This document shows positions 35,493 through 44,046 of a stretch of 64,000 nt of DNA, one piece after another. Position 1 is the stretch's first letter, and every line of letters starts with the position of its first letter. The position numbers and the translations under genes were made by a program. Location: assembly GCA_019637265.1 (NCBI GenBank), contig JAHBVY010000005.1, positions 186,001-250,000 on the forward strand, read 5' to 3'. The notes under the pieces are model-generated. The model did not search any database. It had not been told where the DNA came from and saw only the letters and a list, made by a program, of their open reading frames with translations. The stretch comes from Polyangiaceae bacterium. GTDB lineage: Bacteria > Myxococcota_A > Polyangia > Polyangiales > Polyangiaceae.

Positions 35493-36152
35493 ATGCTGCG
35501 GAGCGGCATCAGGCTCCGCCAGGGAGCGCCGGCGGAGGCGCAGGGTCACTCCTCGCCGCAGGAAGCTCCAGCGGTGAGCGGCCTCGCGCTCAGGACCTTC
35601 TGCCGCAGCCTCACGCGGCTGCGCGGCGCGGAGTGCCTGAGGGAGGTGCTGGCGCGGCTCCCCGCGCCCCTCGCGGAGGCGCTGGGTGTGGGCGGCCTCC
35701 AGCCCGAAGCCTGGTGCCCTATCGCCTGGCTGATCGACCTGCATCAGACGGCTCAGCGCGTCACGGGGAGTGATCTGCGGCTCTCGCGTGAGCTTGGCTA
35801 CGAAGGCACCCGGGACAACCTGCGCGGCTCGCACCGCTTCTACGTGACGAACGGGGACACCAGCGTGGTGCTGCGCCGCGCCCCGCAGATCTTCAGCTTG
35901 TTCTTCCGCGGCGCCGGGCTCCTTCAAGTGACACCCTTGGGGCCGTCACGCGGTGGCGCGGCGACGGGGCACGCCATCGCGCGCTGGACGGACACCGTGG
36001 CCTTCACCGACAGCCTCTGGCAAGAGCAGCTCGGCAGCTGCGAGGCCGCGCTGGAGCTCTCCGGCGCGCGCGTGCAATCGCTGAGCTTCACCACCGGTGG
36101 CCGCTCCGGCTCTCCCATCACCGAGCTCGAAGCGCGCTGGAGCACGCGTTAG
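35493..36152 (+). CDS. Hypothetical protein, possibly DUF2378-like
   Basis: 219 residues from the ATG at 35493; upstream in-frame ATGs at 35424 and 35379 would lengthen it with unconserved sequence, the latter overlapping the start of the divergent lipoprotein gene. A helical N-terminal part (LRTFCRSLTRLRGAECLREV, DLHQTAQRVTGSDLRLSREL) is followed by an alpha/beta C-terminal half (PQIFSLFFRGAGLLQVTPLG, WQEQLGSCEAALELSGARVQ, ITELEARW). The layout recalls the DUF2378 proteins that are expanded in Myxococcota, but I could not confirm this. No signal peptide or membrane segment. Confidence 0.65.
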   Translation: MLRSGIRLRQGAPAEAQGHSSPQEAPAVSGLALRTFCRSLTRLRGAECLREVLARLPAPLAEALGVGGLQPEAWCPIAWLIDLHQTAQRVTGSDLRLSRELGYEGTRDNLRGSHRFYVTNGDTSVVLRRAPQIFSLFFRGAGLLQVTPLGPSRGGAATGHAIARWTDTVAFTDSLWQEQLGSCEAALELSGARVQSLSFTTGGRSGSPITELEARWSTR

Positions 36153-36180
36153 TCAGCATCACTGCTCGCAGGGCGCTCAT

Positions 36181-36214
36181 CGCGGTGCCGTCCAACCCCC
36201 GAACCCGCTCGTCC
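36181..36214 (-). repeat. G/T-rich module, GGTTGGACGGCACCGC subtype
   Basis: On the minus strand GGACGAGCGGGTTCGGGGGT then TGGACGGCACCGCG. It lies between two convergent genes (36152 and 36302). Confidence 0.6.
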
Positions 36215-36301
36215 ATCTAGCTGACTTGTTCGCAGCGATGCCTGGGGCATACAGACCGCCGGCTTCGCGGTGACACCGTCGGGGTGACTCGTTCGTACAA
36301 C

Positions 36302-37471
36302 TCACCAATCGTAGCGCAGCAGCGTCGCTTTGAGCGCGCCGCTCATCAGCTGCCAGCGCCGGGGCTCGCCGAGCGCGAGCAGCTCCTCCGCGCCGGGCAG
36401 CGCCGTGAACAAGATGACCCGCGCGGCGGGGAGCTCCCGGAGGCGCCGCCCGAGGCTCCGGTAGAAGCCCTCCAGCTGTAGCCTATTCCGCGAGGAAACA
36501 CGCTCGCCGAACGGTAGGTTCGCGACGATGACCGGCGCCTCCCCGCTGGGCCCCATCGGCACCTCCAGCTGACGCGCGTCGCGCCGAGCAACGCGGAGCA
36601 AGGCCTCGAGCCCCGCCGCCCGGAGCTGCGCGCGGGCGCTGTCCACCGCGTCCTGGTGGTAGTCCGAGAGCGCGATCGGCGCGGGCAAGGCCTCACGACG
36701 TGCGGATCGCGCTCGGGAGCGCACGTCGGGCAGCGCGAGCACTAGCTGGGACACGAAGCTCGGTGACCGCCGCCACGCTTCACAGGGGAAGCGGCGCTCT
36801 TGGCGCGGCGCGATCTGGAGCGCGCGCAGCGCCTGCTCGATGGCGAGGGTGCCGCCGCCACAGCAGGGGTCGAGGAAGGGCCGCCGCACGTCGGCGTGAG
36901 CCAGCGCGAGGATCGCCGCCGCCAGCGTCTCACGCATCGGCGCCTCAGCGCGCGGATCGCGGTAGCCGCGGTGCGAGAGGAGGCCGCCCAAGTCGAGCCC
37001 CAAGGAGAGCTCCGCGCGCTCCCAACGCAGCACGTAGCGCAGGCTCGGCGAGTCGCGATCGACGCTCGGGCGCGCGAGCCCGACCGCGCGGAAGCGGTCG
37101 ACGACGCAGTCCTTCACCCGCTGCGCGGCGTACAGGCTGTGGGTGAGCGGCGCGCTCGTGAGGTGCGCCTCCACCGCGAAGCTGTCATCCGTGCCGCCCA
37201 GCTCCTCGAAGCGCACCTGGCTCAGCGCCTCCGCGAGCTCCGCCTCGCTGTGCGCCGTCGTCTGCACCAGCGGCATCAACACCCGATGCGCGATCCGCGA
37301 CTCGACCAAGACGCGCGCCGCGATCTCCGGCGTCGCCTCGAGCGTCACCGCGCCGTGGCCCGTGCCGCGGGCTGAGAGCGCGCCCACCTGGTCACGCTGC
37401 AGCTGCTCGATCTCGAAGCGCAGCGCGCGCTCGGTGCCGCGCGCGCAGGTGACCACGAGCTTCGAGTCCAT
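36302..37471 (-). CDS. RlmL/YcbY-type rRNA guanine-N2 methyltransferase
   Basis: SAM-dependent methyltransferase, probably of 23S rRNA, 389 residues from the ATG at 37469-37471. An N-terminal THUMP-like region (about 1-160; MDSKLVVTCARGTERALRFE, RVKDCVVDRFRAVGLARPSV) is followed by a Rossmann-type domain. The SAM loop is LDPCCGGGTLAIEQAL; the catalytic motif IVANLPFGERVSS is the NPPFG type of N2-guanine methyltransferases. It matches the N-terminal half of E. coli RlmL, without the RlmK half. The start overlaps the metallophosphoesterase stop by one base (TGATG), so the two are coupled. Confidence 0.88.
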   Translation of the reverse strand: MDSKLVVTCARGTERALRFEIEQLQRDQVGALSARGTGHGAVTLEATPEIAARVLVESRIAHRVLMPLVQTTAHSEAELAEALSQVRFEELGGTDDSFAVEAHLTSAPLTHSLYAAQRVKDCVVDRFRAVGLARPSVDRDSPSLRYVLRWERAELSLGLDLGGLLSHRGYRDPRAEAPMRETLAAAILALAHADVRRPFLDPCCGGGTLAIEQALRALQIAPRQERRFPCEAWRRSPSFVSQLVLALPDVRSRARSARREALPAPIALSDYHQDAVDSARAQLRAAGLEALLRVARRDARQLEVPMGPSGEAPVIVANLPFGERVSSRNRLQLEGFYRSLGRRLRELPAARVILFTALPGAEELLALGEPRRWQLMSGALKATLLRYDW

Positions 37472-38628
37472 CACGCGCGCCGCAGTACCAAGAGGGCGAT
37501 CTCCGGCGCAACCCCTAGACGGATCGGCGGCCCGCTGGTGCCGAGCCCCGAGGTCACGTAGAGCCACATGCGCCCCACGGAGAACAATCCGCGCGGATAC
37601 TGCCCCGTCAAGCTCGCGGCATTCATCCGCGGCAGCCACGGCAGCCCCACTTGCCCGCCGTGAGTGTGCCCCGAGAGCATCAGCTCCGCGCCGTAGGGCT
37701 CCGCGCGGCGCGCCCACGAGGGGTAATGCGAGAGCAGCAGGGTGAAGCCAGGTGGCCTGTCCACCAGGGTGCGCTCGAGATCGGCGCTCTGCGTGAACGG
37801 ATCCCCGAGCCCCGCGACGACGAGCCGCCGCTCCCCCTCCCCCACCTCCACCCACTCATTCTCCAGCGCCGGCACCCCACGCCGAGCGAGCGCCACCTTC
37901 AGCTCCGCGCGGTCCCACTGATCGTGGTTCCCCAAGATCACGTGCACCCCGAGCGGCGCCTCGAGCTCACTCAGCACCGCCGCCACCTGCGGATAAAACG
38001 CAGTGCCGCTGGTCACCAAGTCGCCCGTCACCGCGACCAAATCCGGCTTCAGCGCGCGCACGCGGCGCGCCCAACGCGCGCCCACCGCCTGCGGATCGAA
38101 GCTCCCGATGTGGAGATCACTCAGGTGCGCGATGCGCAGCCCATCGAGCCCCGGCGGGAGCTCCGCGAGCGGCACCTCCACCTCACGCACCAGCACCCAG
38201 CGCCGCCGCACGAACACGCCATAGCTCGCCAAGATCACCCCGAGCAGGTAAGCGAGCCACCCGAAGGCCTCCGGCACGCCGAACGGCAGCGCCACCGCCA
38301 AGCCGAGCGGCGCCAGCGGCACCGCCAGCAATACCCCAAGGAAATGACAATAGACGAGCTGGATGCCCACCACCAGCGCCCGCGGGCGCACTCGGTCGTG
38401 AAACAACCAGCGGAGCCGCTGCAAGCTCAGCAGCAGGCCGAGCACGCACCACGCGAGCACCACCAGGCCCCACGTGCGCGCGCTCACCAGCGCCCGAAAC
38501 TCGATCAGCTGGGCCAAGGTCAGGGCGCTGAACGCCACCATCGCGTGCCCCAGCACGGTGAGCGCCACCAGCGCCCCCAAGAAGCCGAGCCGCTTGCGAG
38601 CGCCGCTCGAGAGGCGGGCCGAGCTCAC
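37471..38628 (-). CDS. Membrane-anchored metallophosphoesterase (YaeI-like)
   Basis: 385 residues. Four membrane helices occupy the first 150 residues (for example LGFLGALVALTVLGHAMVAF and WGLVVLAWCVLGLLLSLQ). The catalytic domain carries all metal motifs: LRIAHLSDLHIGSFDP, VTGDLVTSG, VILGNHDQWD, LLLSHYPSWARRA and LSGHTHGGQVGLPWLP. Relatives include YaeI and YkuE, which act on lipid or phosphodiester substrates at the membrane. The enzyme domain is preceded by VPLAELPPGLDGLRIAH. Coupled to the downstream methyltransferase gene by overlap. Confidence 0.9.
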   Translation of the reverse strand: MSSARLSSGARKRLGFLGALVALTVLGHAMVAFSALTLAQLIEFRALVSARTWGLVVLAWCVLGLLLSLQRLRWLFHDRVRPRALVVGIQLVYCHFLGVLLAVPLAPLGLAVALPFGVPEAFGWLAYLLGVILASYGVFVRRRWVLVREVEVPLAELPPGLDGLRIAHLSDLHIGSFDPQAVGARWARRVRALKPDLVAVTGDLVTSGTAFYPQVAAVLSELEAPLGVHVILGNHDQWDRAELKVALARRGVPALENEWVEVGEGERRLVVAGLGDPFTQSADLERTLVDRPPGFTLLLSHYPSWARRAEPYGAELMLSGHTHGGQVGLPWLPRMNAASLTGQYPRGLFSVGRMWLYVTSGLGTSGPPIRLGVAPEIALLVLRRA

Positions 38629-38704
38629 GTCACCCGCCCGCCGCGTCCACCCAGGGCGATCGAGTCAGGTCCGCTTGCGGCGCCAAATCGTCAGCCAAAC
38701 AGCG

Positions 38705-39031
38705 TCACTCGGCGTTCACGAAGTCGAGCAGCCGCCCCTTCGGGATGGCGCCCAGCTGCACCCGCGTGCGCTCGCCGTTCTTGAACAGCATCAGGGTGGG
38801 CACCGACTGCACGGCGTACTTCGCGGCGGTGAGCGGCGCGTTGTCGATGTCGAGCTTGCCCACCTTGAGCTGACCTTTCAGCTCGTCAGCCACCTGGTCT
38901 ACAATCGGCGAGAGCATCTTGCACGGCCCACACCAGCTCGCGGTGAAGTCCACCAGCACGGTCTGGTCGCTCTTCAGCACCTCCGCTTCGAAGTTGAGGT
39001 CGTTGAACTCGTGGACGTTCGGTGATGCCAT
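38705..39031 (-). CDS. trxA: Thioredoxin
   Basis: Cytoplasmic disulfide reductase of 108 residues from the ATG at 39029-39031. The active site is ASWCGPCKML (C34, C37), the cis-proline is in VQSVPTLMLF, and the conserved buried aspartate lies in VLVDFTASW. The length and fold are those of classical thioredoxin 1. The frame is open upstream of the ATG but through unconserved sequence. It is 76 nt from the end of the metallophosphoesterase gene. Confidence 0.95.
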   Translation of the reverse strand: MASPNVHEFNDLNFEAEVLKSDQTVLVDFTASWCGPCKMLSPIVDQVADELKGQLKVGKLDIDNAPLTAAKYAVQSVPTLMLFKNGERTRVQLGAIPKGRLLDFVNAE

Positions 39032-39415
39032 GGGATACCCTTTCTCGTTGCTCCAGCGCGACCCAGGTGAAGCGCCGCGAGCGGCTGAGTGTAGTGCCAG
39101 CCCAGCCAGACGGAAGCCCCTGGCAGCACACCAGGCCGCCGTCAAGCACCTCAGCGGCAGGAACCCAGGGTGCTCGAACCGAGACCACCTCGCCCGTCCT
39201 CGGGGTCAAGGCACCGCCCACACGGCTCGAAAAGTCCACCCAGCGGCTCTCGGTGGATTTTTTTTGGGGGGGGTTTGCCTGCACCGCACCGCGTGGCCTT
39301 GCCCAACCCCCCGAGCGTTCGGACTCAGCCTTGCCCGCCCGCCCCAGTCCCTTGGAGGCCTCACCCCTCCTAGCATCCCTTCGCGCACAAGTCAGCTTAG
39401 CAGACTTTAGTAGGC
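39032..39415. other. 384-nt intergenic region with facing G/T modules
   Basis: No gene is seen. It contains a stem-loop followed by eight T and eight G (39229-39280), and a second, oppositely oriented C-rich module at 39301-39316. The remainder shows nothing recognisable. Confidence 0.55.
39229..39290 (+). terminator. Stem-loop with T8-G8 module
   Basis: AAAAGTCCACC pairs with GGTGGATTTTT (11 bp including one G-T pair, 11-base loop), and the T run continues directly into GGGGGGGGTTTGCC. It would act as a terminator for plus-strand transcripts, and its A-tract gives a weak terminator for the minus-strand gene at 39416. It is a member of the G/T-rich module family. Confidence 0.5.
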
Positions 39416-40036
39416 TCAGGGGGCGCCGAGGATGGCGCTCAAGCCCAGCTGGAGTCCGAGCGGTAGCCTGCGCGGATAGTCACGAAGCTCTGGATCTGGA
39501 TCGGGCCCAAGGGCCCCACACTGACTGTCCGAACCCTCAGGTCCCCAGCCGTAAGCAACGTGAGGCCCAACTACGAAGTACCCCAAAGCGAGGCCGACGA
39601 ACCCTCGTACTCCTGGTGACCAACCAGAGTAGCCCAGGTGACGGCAGAAGGCGGTGATGACAGCTGGACCGTCTATCACGCCCAAGCCCGCAGCGACCCC
39701 GACCACGATAGGCAGCTCCGCGAACCGATGCTGATATCCCACCCGCAAGGGCACAATCATCGTGCTCCCGAACGACTGTCGTTCGCCGACCAGCCTGTCT
39801 TCGAGCGTGAGGTGGTACCGCCACACCTCAGGCCCCGCCTCGAAGCCATGAAACCGCGCCGCGAGGCCCACCCCCACCCCACCGCGCGCCTCGAAGCCAC
39901 CCGGCAGCCAGGCCCCATGAAGCTGCAACTCGGCGCGCCAGGGCGATGGAGGCGGCTCGGGCGCCTCCATCGCGGCGACCGGCGCCGGCAAGACCACGAC
40001 GACCACTAAACTGACTAACGCCACCAGCCTGCTCAT
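39416..40036 (-). CDS. Putative outer-membrane beta-barrel protein
   Basis: 206 residues from the ATG at 40034-40036. A signal peptide is clear (MSRLVALVSLVVVVVLPAPV then AAM, cleaved near residue 28). The mature part is made of amphipathic beta-like segments with many Gly and aromatic residues: RAELQLHGAWLPGGFEARGG, LAARFHGFEAGPEVWRYHLT, LRVGYQHRFAELPIVVGVAA, GLALGYFVVGPHVAYGWG. Two cysteines may form a disulfide. I recognise no named family; outer-membrane location is inferred. The DNA just before the signal-peptide start carries AACTGACTAACG, one of the CTGACT islands. Confidence 0.7.
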   Translation of the reverse strand: MSRLVALVSLVVVVVLPAPVAAMEAPEPPPSPWRAELQLHGAWLPGGFEARGGVGVGLAARFHGFEAGPEVWRYHLTLEDRLVGERQSFGSTMIVPLRVGYQHRFAELPIVVGVAAGLGVIDGPAVITAFCRHLGYSGWSPGVRGFVGLALGYFVVGPHVAYGWGPEGSDSQCGALGPDPDPELRDYPRRLPLGLQLGLSAILGAP

Positions 40037-40315
40037 GGGACACTGTACCAGTCGATAGACTGACTTGGCACTGACACCGCGGCTTGCTGAACCAGAGTCG
40101 AGCCGACCGTTCGTGCCGAACGCTTCGAGCATCCCGTGCGTTCAGGGGACGGTCCTCCGAACGGACGGCAGCGATCAGCACACGGACGCTGACTGTCGAT
40201 CCGAGGAAGCATGCTAGGATCGGATCACACCGGCTCGATCGCTTGGCCATCGTTGCAGGGGCCACTCGCGCTGCGCTGATCACATGGGTCTAGCGGCCTG
40301 CTAGGCTCCGGCCCC

Positions 40316-42142
40316 ATGCAGCCGGAGATCTGGATCTCGACCGGAGTCTTGGTCGTGGCGATCGCGCTCTTCGTGAGCGACCGGCTGCGGCTCGACGTGG
40401 TGGCGCTGATGGCGCTGCTCGTGCTCGCGTTGACAGGGGTACTGACACTCGAGGAGGCGCTGGCCGGCTTCTCGAACCCCGTCGTGCTGATGATGGTGGG
40501 CCTGTTCGTGGTCGGCGCGGCGCTGTCCGACACCGGCGTCGCCGACTGGCTCGCGCACCGCCTGGAAGCGCTGGCTGGCCAGAGCGAGACGCGGCTCGTG
40601 ACGACGGTGATGCTCGTCACCGCGTCGCTGTCCGCCTTCATGAGCTCAACCGGTACGGTCACCGTCCTATTGCCGGTGGTGGGCACCCTGGCGCAGCGCC
40701 GCGGCGTGCCCGCCTCGCGCGTGCTGATGCCGCTCGCCTTGGCCGCGCACCTCGGCAGCATGCTCACCCTGATCAGCACCGCGCCCAACCTGATCGCGAG
40801 CGAGGCGCTGCGCCGCGCGGGGCGCGCGCCGTTCCAGTTCTTCAGCTATTTTCCGGCTGGAATCGTGATCCTCACGGTGGGCATCGTGTTCTTCGTCGCC
40901 TACGCGCGGCGGAAGCTCCCGGCGGGTGACACCCAGCGAGCCCAGCGCATGCTCTCGCCGGACGACCTGGGCCGCGAGTACGGCCTGCTCGACTGCATGC
41001 ACACCGCCGAGGTGGTGGAAGGCTCGAAGCTCATCGGGATGACGCTGGCGGAGGCGAGCCTGCGCCCGAATCACCACGTGACGGTGGTCGGCATCCAGGG
41101 CCACCGCGGGGCGAAGCGGGTGCTGCCGGGCACCGTGTTCGAGGAGGGGGACTTGCTGCGCGTCCACGGCGCCTGGGACCCGGTGTCGCGCGCCGTCGAC
41201 CACTGGGGGCTCGAGCTCTTGAGCCCCGAGTCGGGGGTGGCGCCGTCGCTGTCACTCGCGCCGGAGGAGTCCGTGGTGGAGCTCGTCATCCCACGGCGCT
41301 CGCGGCTTGCCGGGCGCAGCCTGAAGGAGTCGCGCTTTCGCGATCGGCACAGCGGCACCGTGCTCGCCGTGCGGCGCGGGCGCGAAGAGCCGGCGATGAG
41401 CCTCAGCGCACCCGAGTTCAAGGACTTCACGCTGCGGGCCGGCGACGTGCTGCTGGTGAAGGGGCGCCGGAAGTACCTCCAGAACCTGCGCGAGGAGCGG
41501 CGCGACTTCGTGCTGCTCTCGGAGCCGGATGGTCAGACGACCTTCGTCGATCGAGGCCGCGCGCTGTTCGCGCTCGCCGTCACCCTGGGCATGCTGGTGG
41601 TGATGGCGTTCGGGTGGCTCCCGAGCGTGCTCGTGATCCTGCTCGCGGCGGTGCTGATGGTGCTGCGTCACTGCGTGAGCGCGCGTGAGGCGTATCGCGC
41701 GGTGGGTTGGGAGAGCGTGGTGCTGGTCGCGGGGATGATCCCGGTGTCGTTCGCCTTGGAGAAGTCGGGCGCGATGGGGCTCGTGGTGGGCTGGCTCGAG
41801 CCGCGGCTGTTCGGGCTGAACCCGTGGCTGGTGCTGGGCCTCTTGATGCTCACCACCTCGATCATGGGCCTCGTGGTCTCGAACACCGCCACGGCGCTCT
41901 TGGTGGCACCTGCGGCCGTGAGGCTCGCGACGGCGCTCGATCTCGCACCCGAGCCGCTGCTCATGGGGGTGGCGGTGGCGGCCTCGGGTGCCTTCGCGAC
42001 GCCGATCGCCTCGCCCGTCAACTCGCTGGTGATGGCCCCCGGCGGCTACCGCTTCGCGGACTACGTGCGGGTGGGCGCGCCGCTGCAAATCCTGGTGCTG
42101 GTCACGGGGCTGGCCGTCATCCCCTGGATCTTCCCGTTTTAG
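40316..42142 (+). CDS. SLC13/DASS-family anion transporter with two RCK_C domains
   Basis: Sodium-coupled or exchange transporter of the divalent anion/sulfate group, 608 residues. Membrane helices fill about 1-200 and 415-608; between them are two RCK_C (TrkA-C) domains (about 215-310 and 315-405), for example GSKLIGMTLAEASLRPNHHV and SRLAGRSLKESRFRDRHSGT. Transport signatures are FMSSTGTVTVLLPVV and STAPNLIAS in the first half and VVSNTATALLVAPAAV with ASPVNSLVMAPGGY in the second, the paired SNT-type motifs. Many such proteins import sulfate or dicarboxylates; the substrate is not decided. It stands alone. Confidence 0.92.
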   Translation: MQPEIWISTGVLVVAIALFVSDRLRLDVVALMALLVLALTGVLTLEEALAGFSNPVVLMMVGLFVVGAALSDTGVADWLAHRLEALAGQSETRLVTTVMLVTASLSAFMSSTGTVTVLLPVVGTLAQRRGVPASRVLMPLALAAHLGSMLTLISTAPNLIASEALRRAGRAPFQFFSYFPAGIVILTVGIVFFVAYARRKLPAGDTQRAQRMLSPDDLGREYGLLDCMHTAEVVEGSKLIGMTLAEASLRPNHHVTVVGIQGHRGAKRVLPGTVFEEGDLLRVHGAWDPVSRAVDHWGLELLSPESGVAPSLSLAPEESVVELVIPRRSRLAGRSLKESRFRDRHSGTVLAVRRGREEPAMSLSAPEFKDFTLRAGDVLLVKGRRKYLQNLREERRDFVLLSEPDGQTTFVDRGRALFALAVTLGMLVVMAFGWLPSVLVILLAAVLMVLRHCVSAREAYRAVGWESVVLVAGMIPVSFALEKSGAMGLVVGWLEPRLFGLNPWLVLGLLMLTTSIMGLVVSNTATALLVAPAAVRLATALDLAPEPLLMGVAVAASGAFATPIASPVNSLVMAPGGYRFADYVRVGAPLQILVLVTGLAVIPWIFPF

Positions 42143-42208
42143 TCACCTAAGCTGATGGTCAGGCGCACGGCGCGCTGACGCGCAGCGTCCGATCGGCGCT
42201 CTGAAGCG

Positions 42209-42595
42209 CTACGGCCGCGCGAAGGCGGCCACGCACACCGCGACCCAGCCGGCCATCAAGAGCAGCCCTCCGAACGGCGTCACGGCGCCGAGCCAACGCG
42301 CGCCGGTGAGCGTCATCGTGTAGAGGCTGCCGGAGAACACCACGATCCCCGCGGCGAAGCACACCCCCGCGACGCGCGGCGACATCCCCGCGCCACGCGA
42401 CGTGAGCCACGCCGCGAAGGCGATGCCGAGCGCGTGGATCAAATGGTACCGCGCCGCCGTCTCCCACCACCCCAGGCGGGTGGTGGCATCCTCGAGGCCC
42501 GCCAAGGCCTTGGTGAGCCCATGCGCACCGAACGCACCCAGCCCCACCCCCAGGCACCCGAACACACCAGCGAGCAAGATCAGGAGTCGCTCCAT
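42209..42595 (-). CDS. DUF423 membrane protein
   Basis: Small inner-membrane protein of 128 residues from the ATG at 42593-42595, with four membrane helices. The family pattern is intact: GLGAFGAHGLTKAL, WWETAARYHLIHALGIAFAA, FAAGIVVFSGSLYTMTLTGA and AVTPFGGLLLMAGW. The function of the DUF423 (YgdD) family is not established. It is convergent with the SLC13 gene, 66 nt apart, and divergent from the AlbA_2 gene (97 nt). Confidence 0.92.
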   Translation of the reverse strand: MERLLILLAGVFGCLGVGLGAFGAHGLTKALAGLEDATTRLGWWETAARYHLIHALGIAFAAWLTSRGAGMSPRVAGVCFAAGIVVFSGSLYTMTLTGARWLGAVTPFGGLLLMAGWVAVCVAAFARP

Positions 42596-42692
42596 GACGA
42601 GGTACCTAGCCCCGATGGCCACCCCCGGCTAGCGCGCCGAACGAGCCACTGCCGAACAGGAGGCCCGCCCTCGTGCTAGAAGTCGGGACGTG

Positions 42693-43940
42693 ATGAGCCA
42701 CCTCCCGATCGGCATCGGCGAGCTGCTCTCGGGCGCGGTGGAGACGGCGCGCTTGGAGCTCAAGGCCTCGTGGGATCCGCGCACGACGGGACCCCAGGTG
42801 CTGAAGACGCTCTGCGCCTTCGCCAACGATCTCCAAAACCTCAACGGGGGCTACGTCCTCATCGGCGTCGCGGAGGCGTCGGGGACCGCGGTGCGGCCCG
42901 TACGCGGCCTCGATGACGAAGCGCTGGACGCCGCGCAGAAGTGGATTCGCGGGAACGCGAAGCGCATCGAACCAGTGTACATGCCGGTCTTCGACGTCGC
43001 GCACATCGACGGGAAGCGAGTGCTCGTCCTGTGGGCGCCCGCCTCGGACACGCGCCCGCACCAGGCGCCGGACGGCGCCAAGGGCGCACGAAAGTACTGG
43101 ATCCGTATCAACAGCGAGTCGGTGGAGGCGAGCGGAGAGCTCCTCACCAGCCTGATCCAGCAAACTGGACGGGTGCCGTTCGATGACCGACGGGCTCAGG
43201 ACGCGACCAACGAGGACCTCAGCTTCGCGGTGGTGCGTGAGTTCTTGAAGGATGTCCAGAGCGAGCTGCTCAGTGAAACGGACCATGAGCGCGTGTACCG
43301 AGCGATGCAGATCGTGTCTCAGGTCAACGGGCACACGATGCCCAAGAACATCGGGCTCCTGTTCTTCTCGAATGACCCGGAGCGGTGGTTCCGCGGCGCG
43401 AGGATCGAGGTCGTCAGTTTCCACGATGCAGCGGGCGGTGACACCCTCACCGAGAGGGTGTTCCGCGGTCCGCTCCACGAGCAGGTCAGGCAGTGTGTGC
43501 TCTACCTCGATGGCCTGATCTCACGTCACCTGGAGAAGCAGAGCGACAGGCTCGAGGCGCGAGCTTGGGTGAGCTTCCCCATCCCCGCGCTGCGCGAGGC
43601 CATCGTCAACGCCGTCTACCACCGGAGCTACGAGGGCAGCGTCGAGCCGACCAAGGTCTACATCTACCCTGACCGAATCGAGCTCATCAGCTACCCAGGG
43701 CCGGTGCCTGGCATCGAGATGCGCCACCTCGAAGCAGCCGCCGTTCCTCCGCCGGTGCCCGCGCGCAATCGGAGGATTGGGGAGCTGCTCAAAGAGCTGC
43801 GCCTCGCAGAATCTCGCGGGACTGGGCTATCGAAGATCCGGCGGACCATGGCGGAGAATGGCTCGCCCTCACCAACGTTCGAGTTCGACGAGGCCAGATC
43901 CTACTTTCGGGTCACGCTGCCCGCGCACCCTCACGCGTGA
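42693..43940 (+). CDS. Schlafen-like AlbA_2 and ATP-binding domain protein
   Basis: 415 residues from the ATG at 42693 (a GTG three bases earlier is also possible). The N-terminal AlbA_2/Schlafen domain (about 10-150) shows ETARLELKASWDPRTTG, ALCAFAND-like LCAFANDLQNLNGGYVLIGV and YWIRINSESVEASGELL. The C-terminal region (about 250-415) is the GHKL-like ATPase domain seen in RecG-related COG2865 proteins: FPIPALREAIVNAVYHRSYE, YIYPDRIELISYPGPVPGI, and RGTGLSKIRRTMAENG. Such proteins are putative transcriptional regulators and some belong to phage-defence loci. The gene has no obvious partner here. Base use is slightly lower in GC than its neighbours, consistent with transfer. Confidence 0.88.
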   Translation: MSHLPIGIGELLSGAVETARLELKASWDPRTTGPQVLKTLCAFANDLQNLNGGYVLIGVAEASGTAVRPVRGLDDEALDAAQKWIRGNAKRIEPVYMPVFDVAHIDGKRVLVLWAPASDTRPHQAPDGAKGARKYWIRINSESVEASGELLTSLIQQTGRVPFDDRRAQDATNEDLSFAVVREFLKDVQSELLSETDHERVYRAMQIVSQVNGHTMPKNIGLLFFSNDPERWFRGARIEVVSFHDAAGGDTLTERVFRGPLHEQVRQCVLYLDGLISRHLEKQSDRLEARAWVSFPIPALREAIVNAVYHRSYEGSVEPTKVYIYPDRIELISYPGPVPGIEMRHLEAAAVPPPVPARNRRIGELLKELRLAESRGTGLSKIRRTMAENGSPSPTFEFDEARSYFRVTLPAHPHA

Positions 43941-44046
43941 CCTCACCCGCCAACGCAGGGCCGCATCCACGCCGCTCGTGAGTCACTTGACCTGACCAAG
44001 GGTCCCACCGGAGCGCCGAGCGCGGCGCGTCTTGGCGCCTTGCGGG

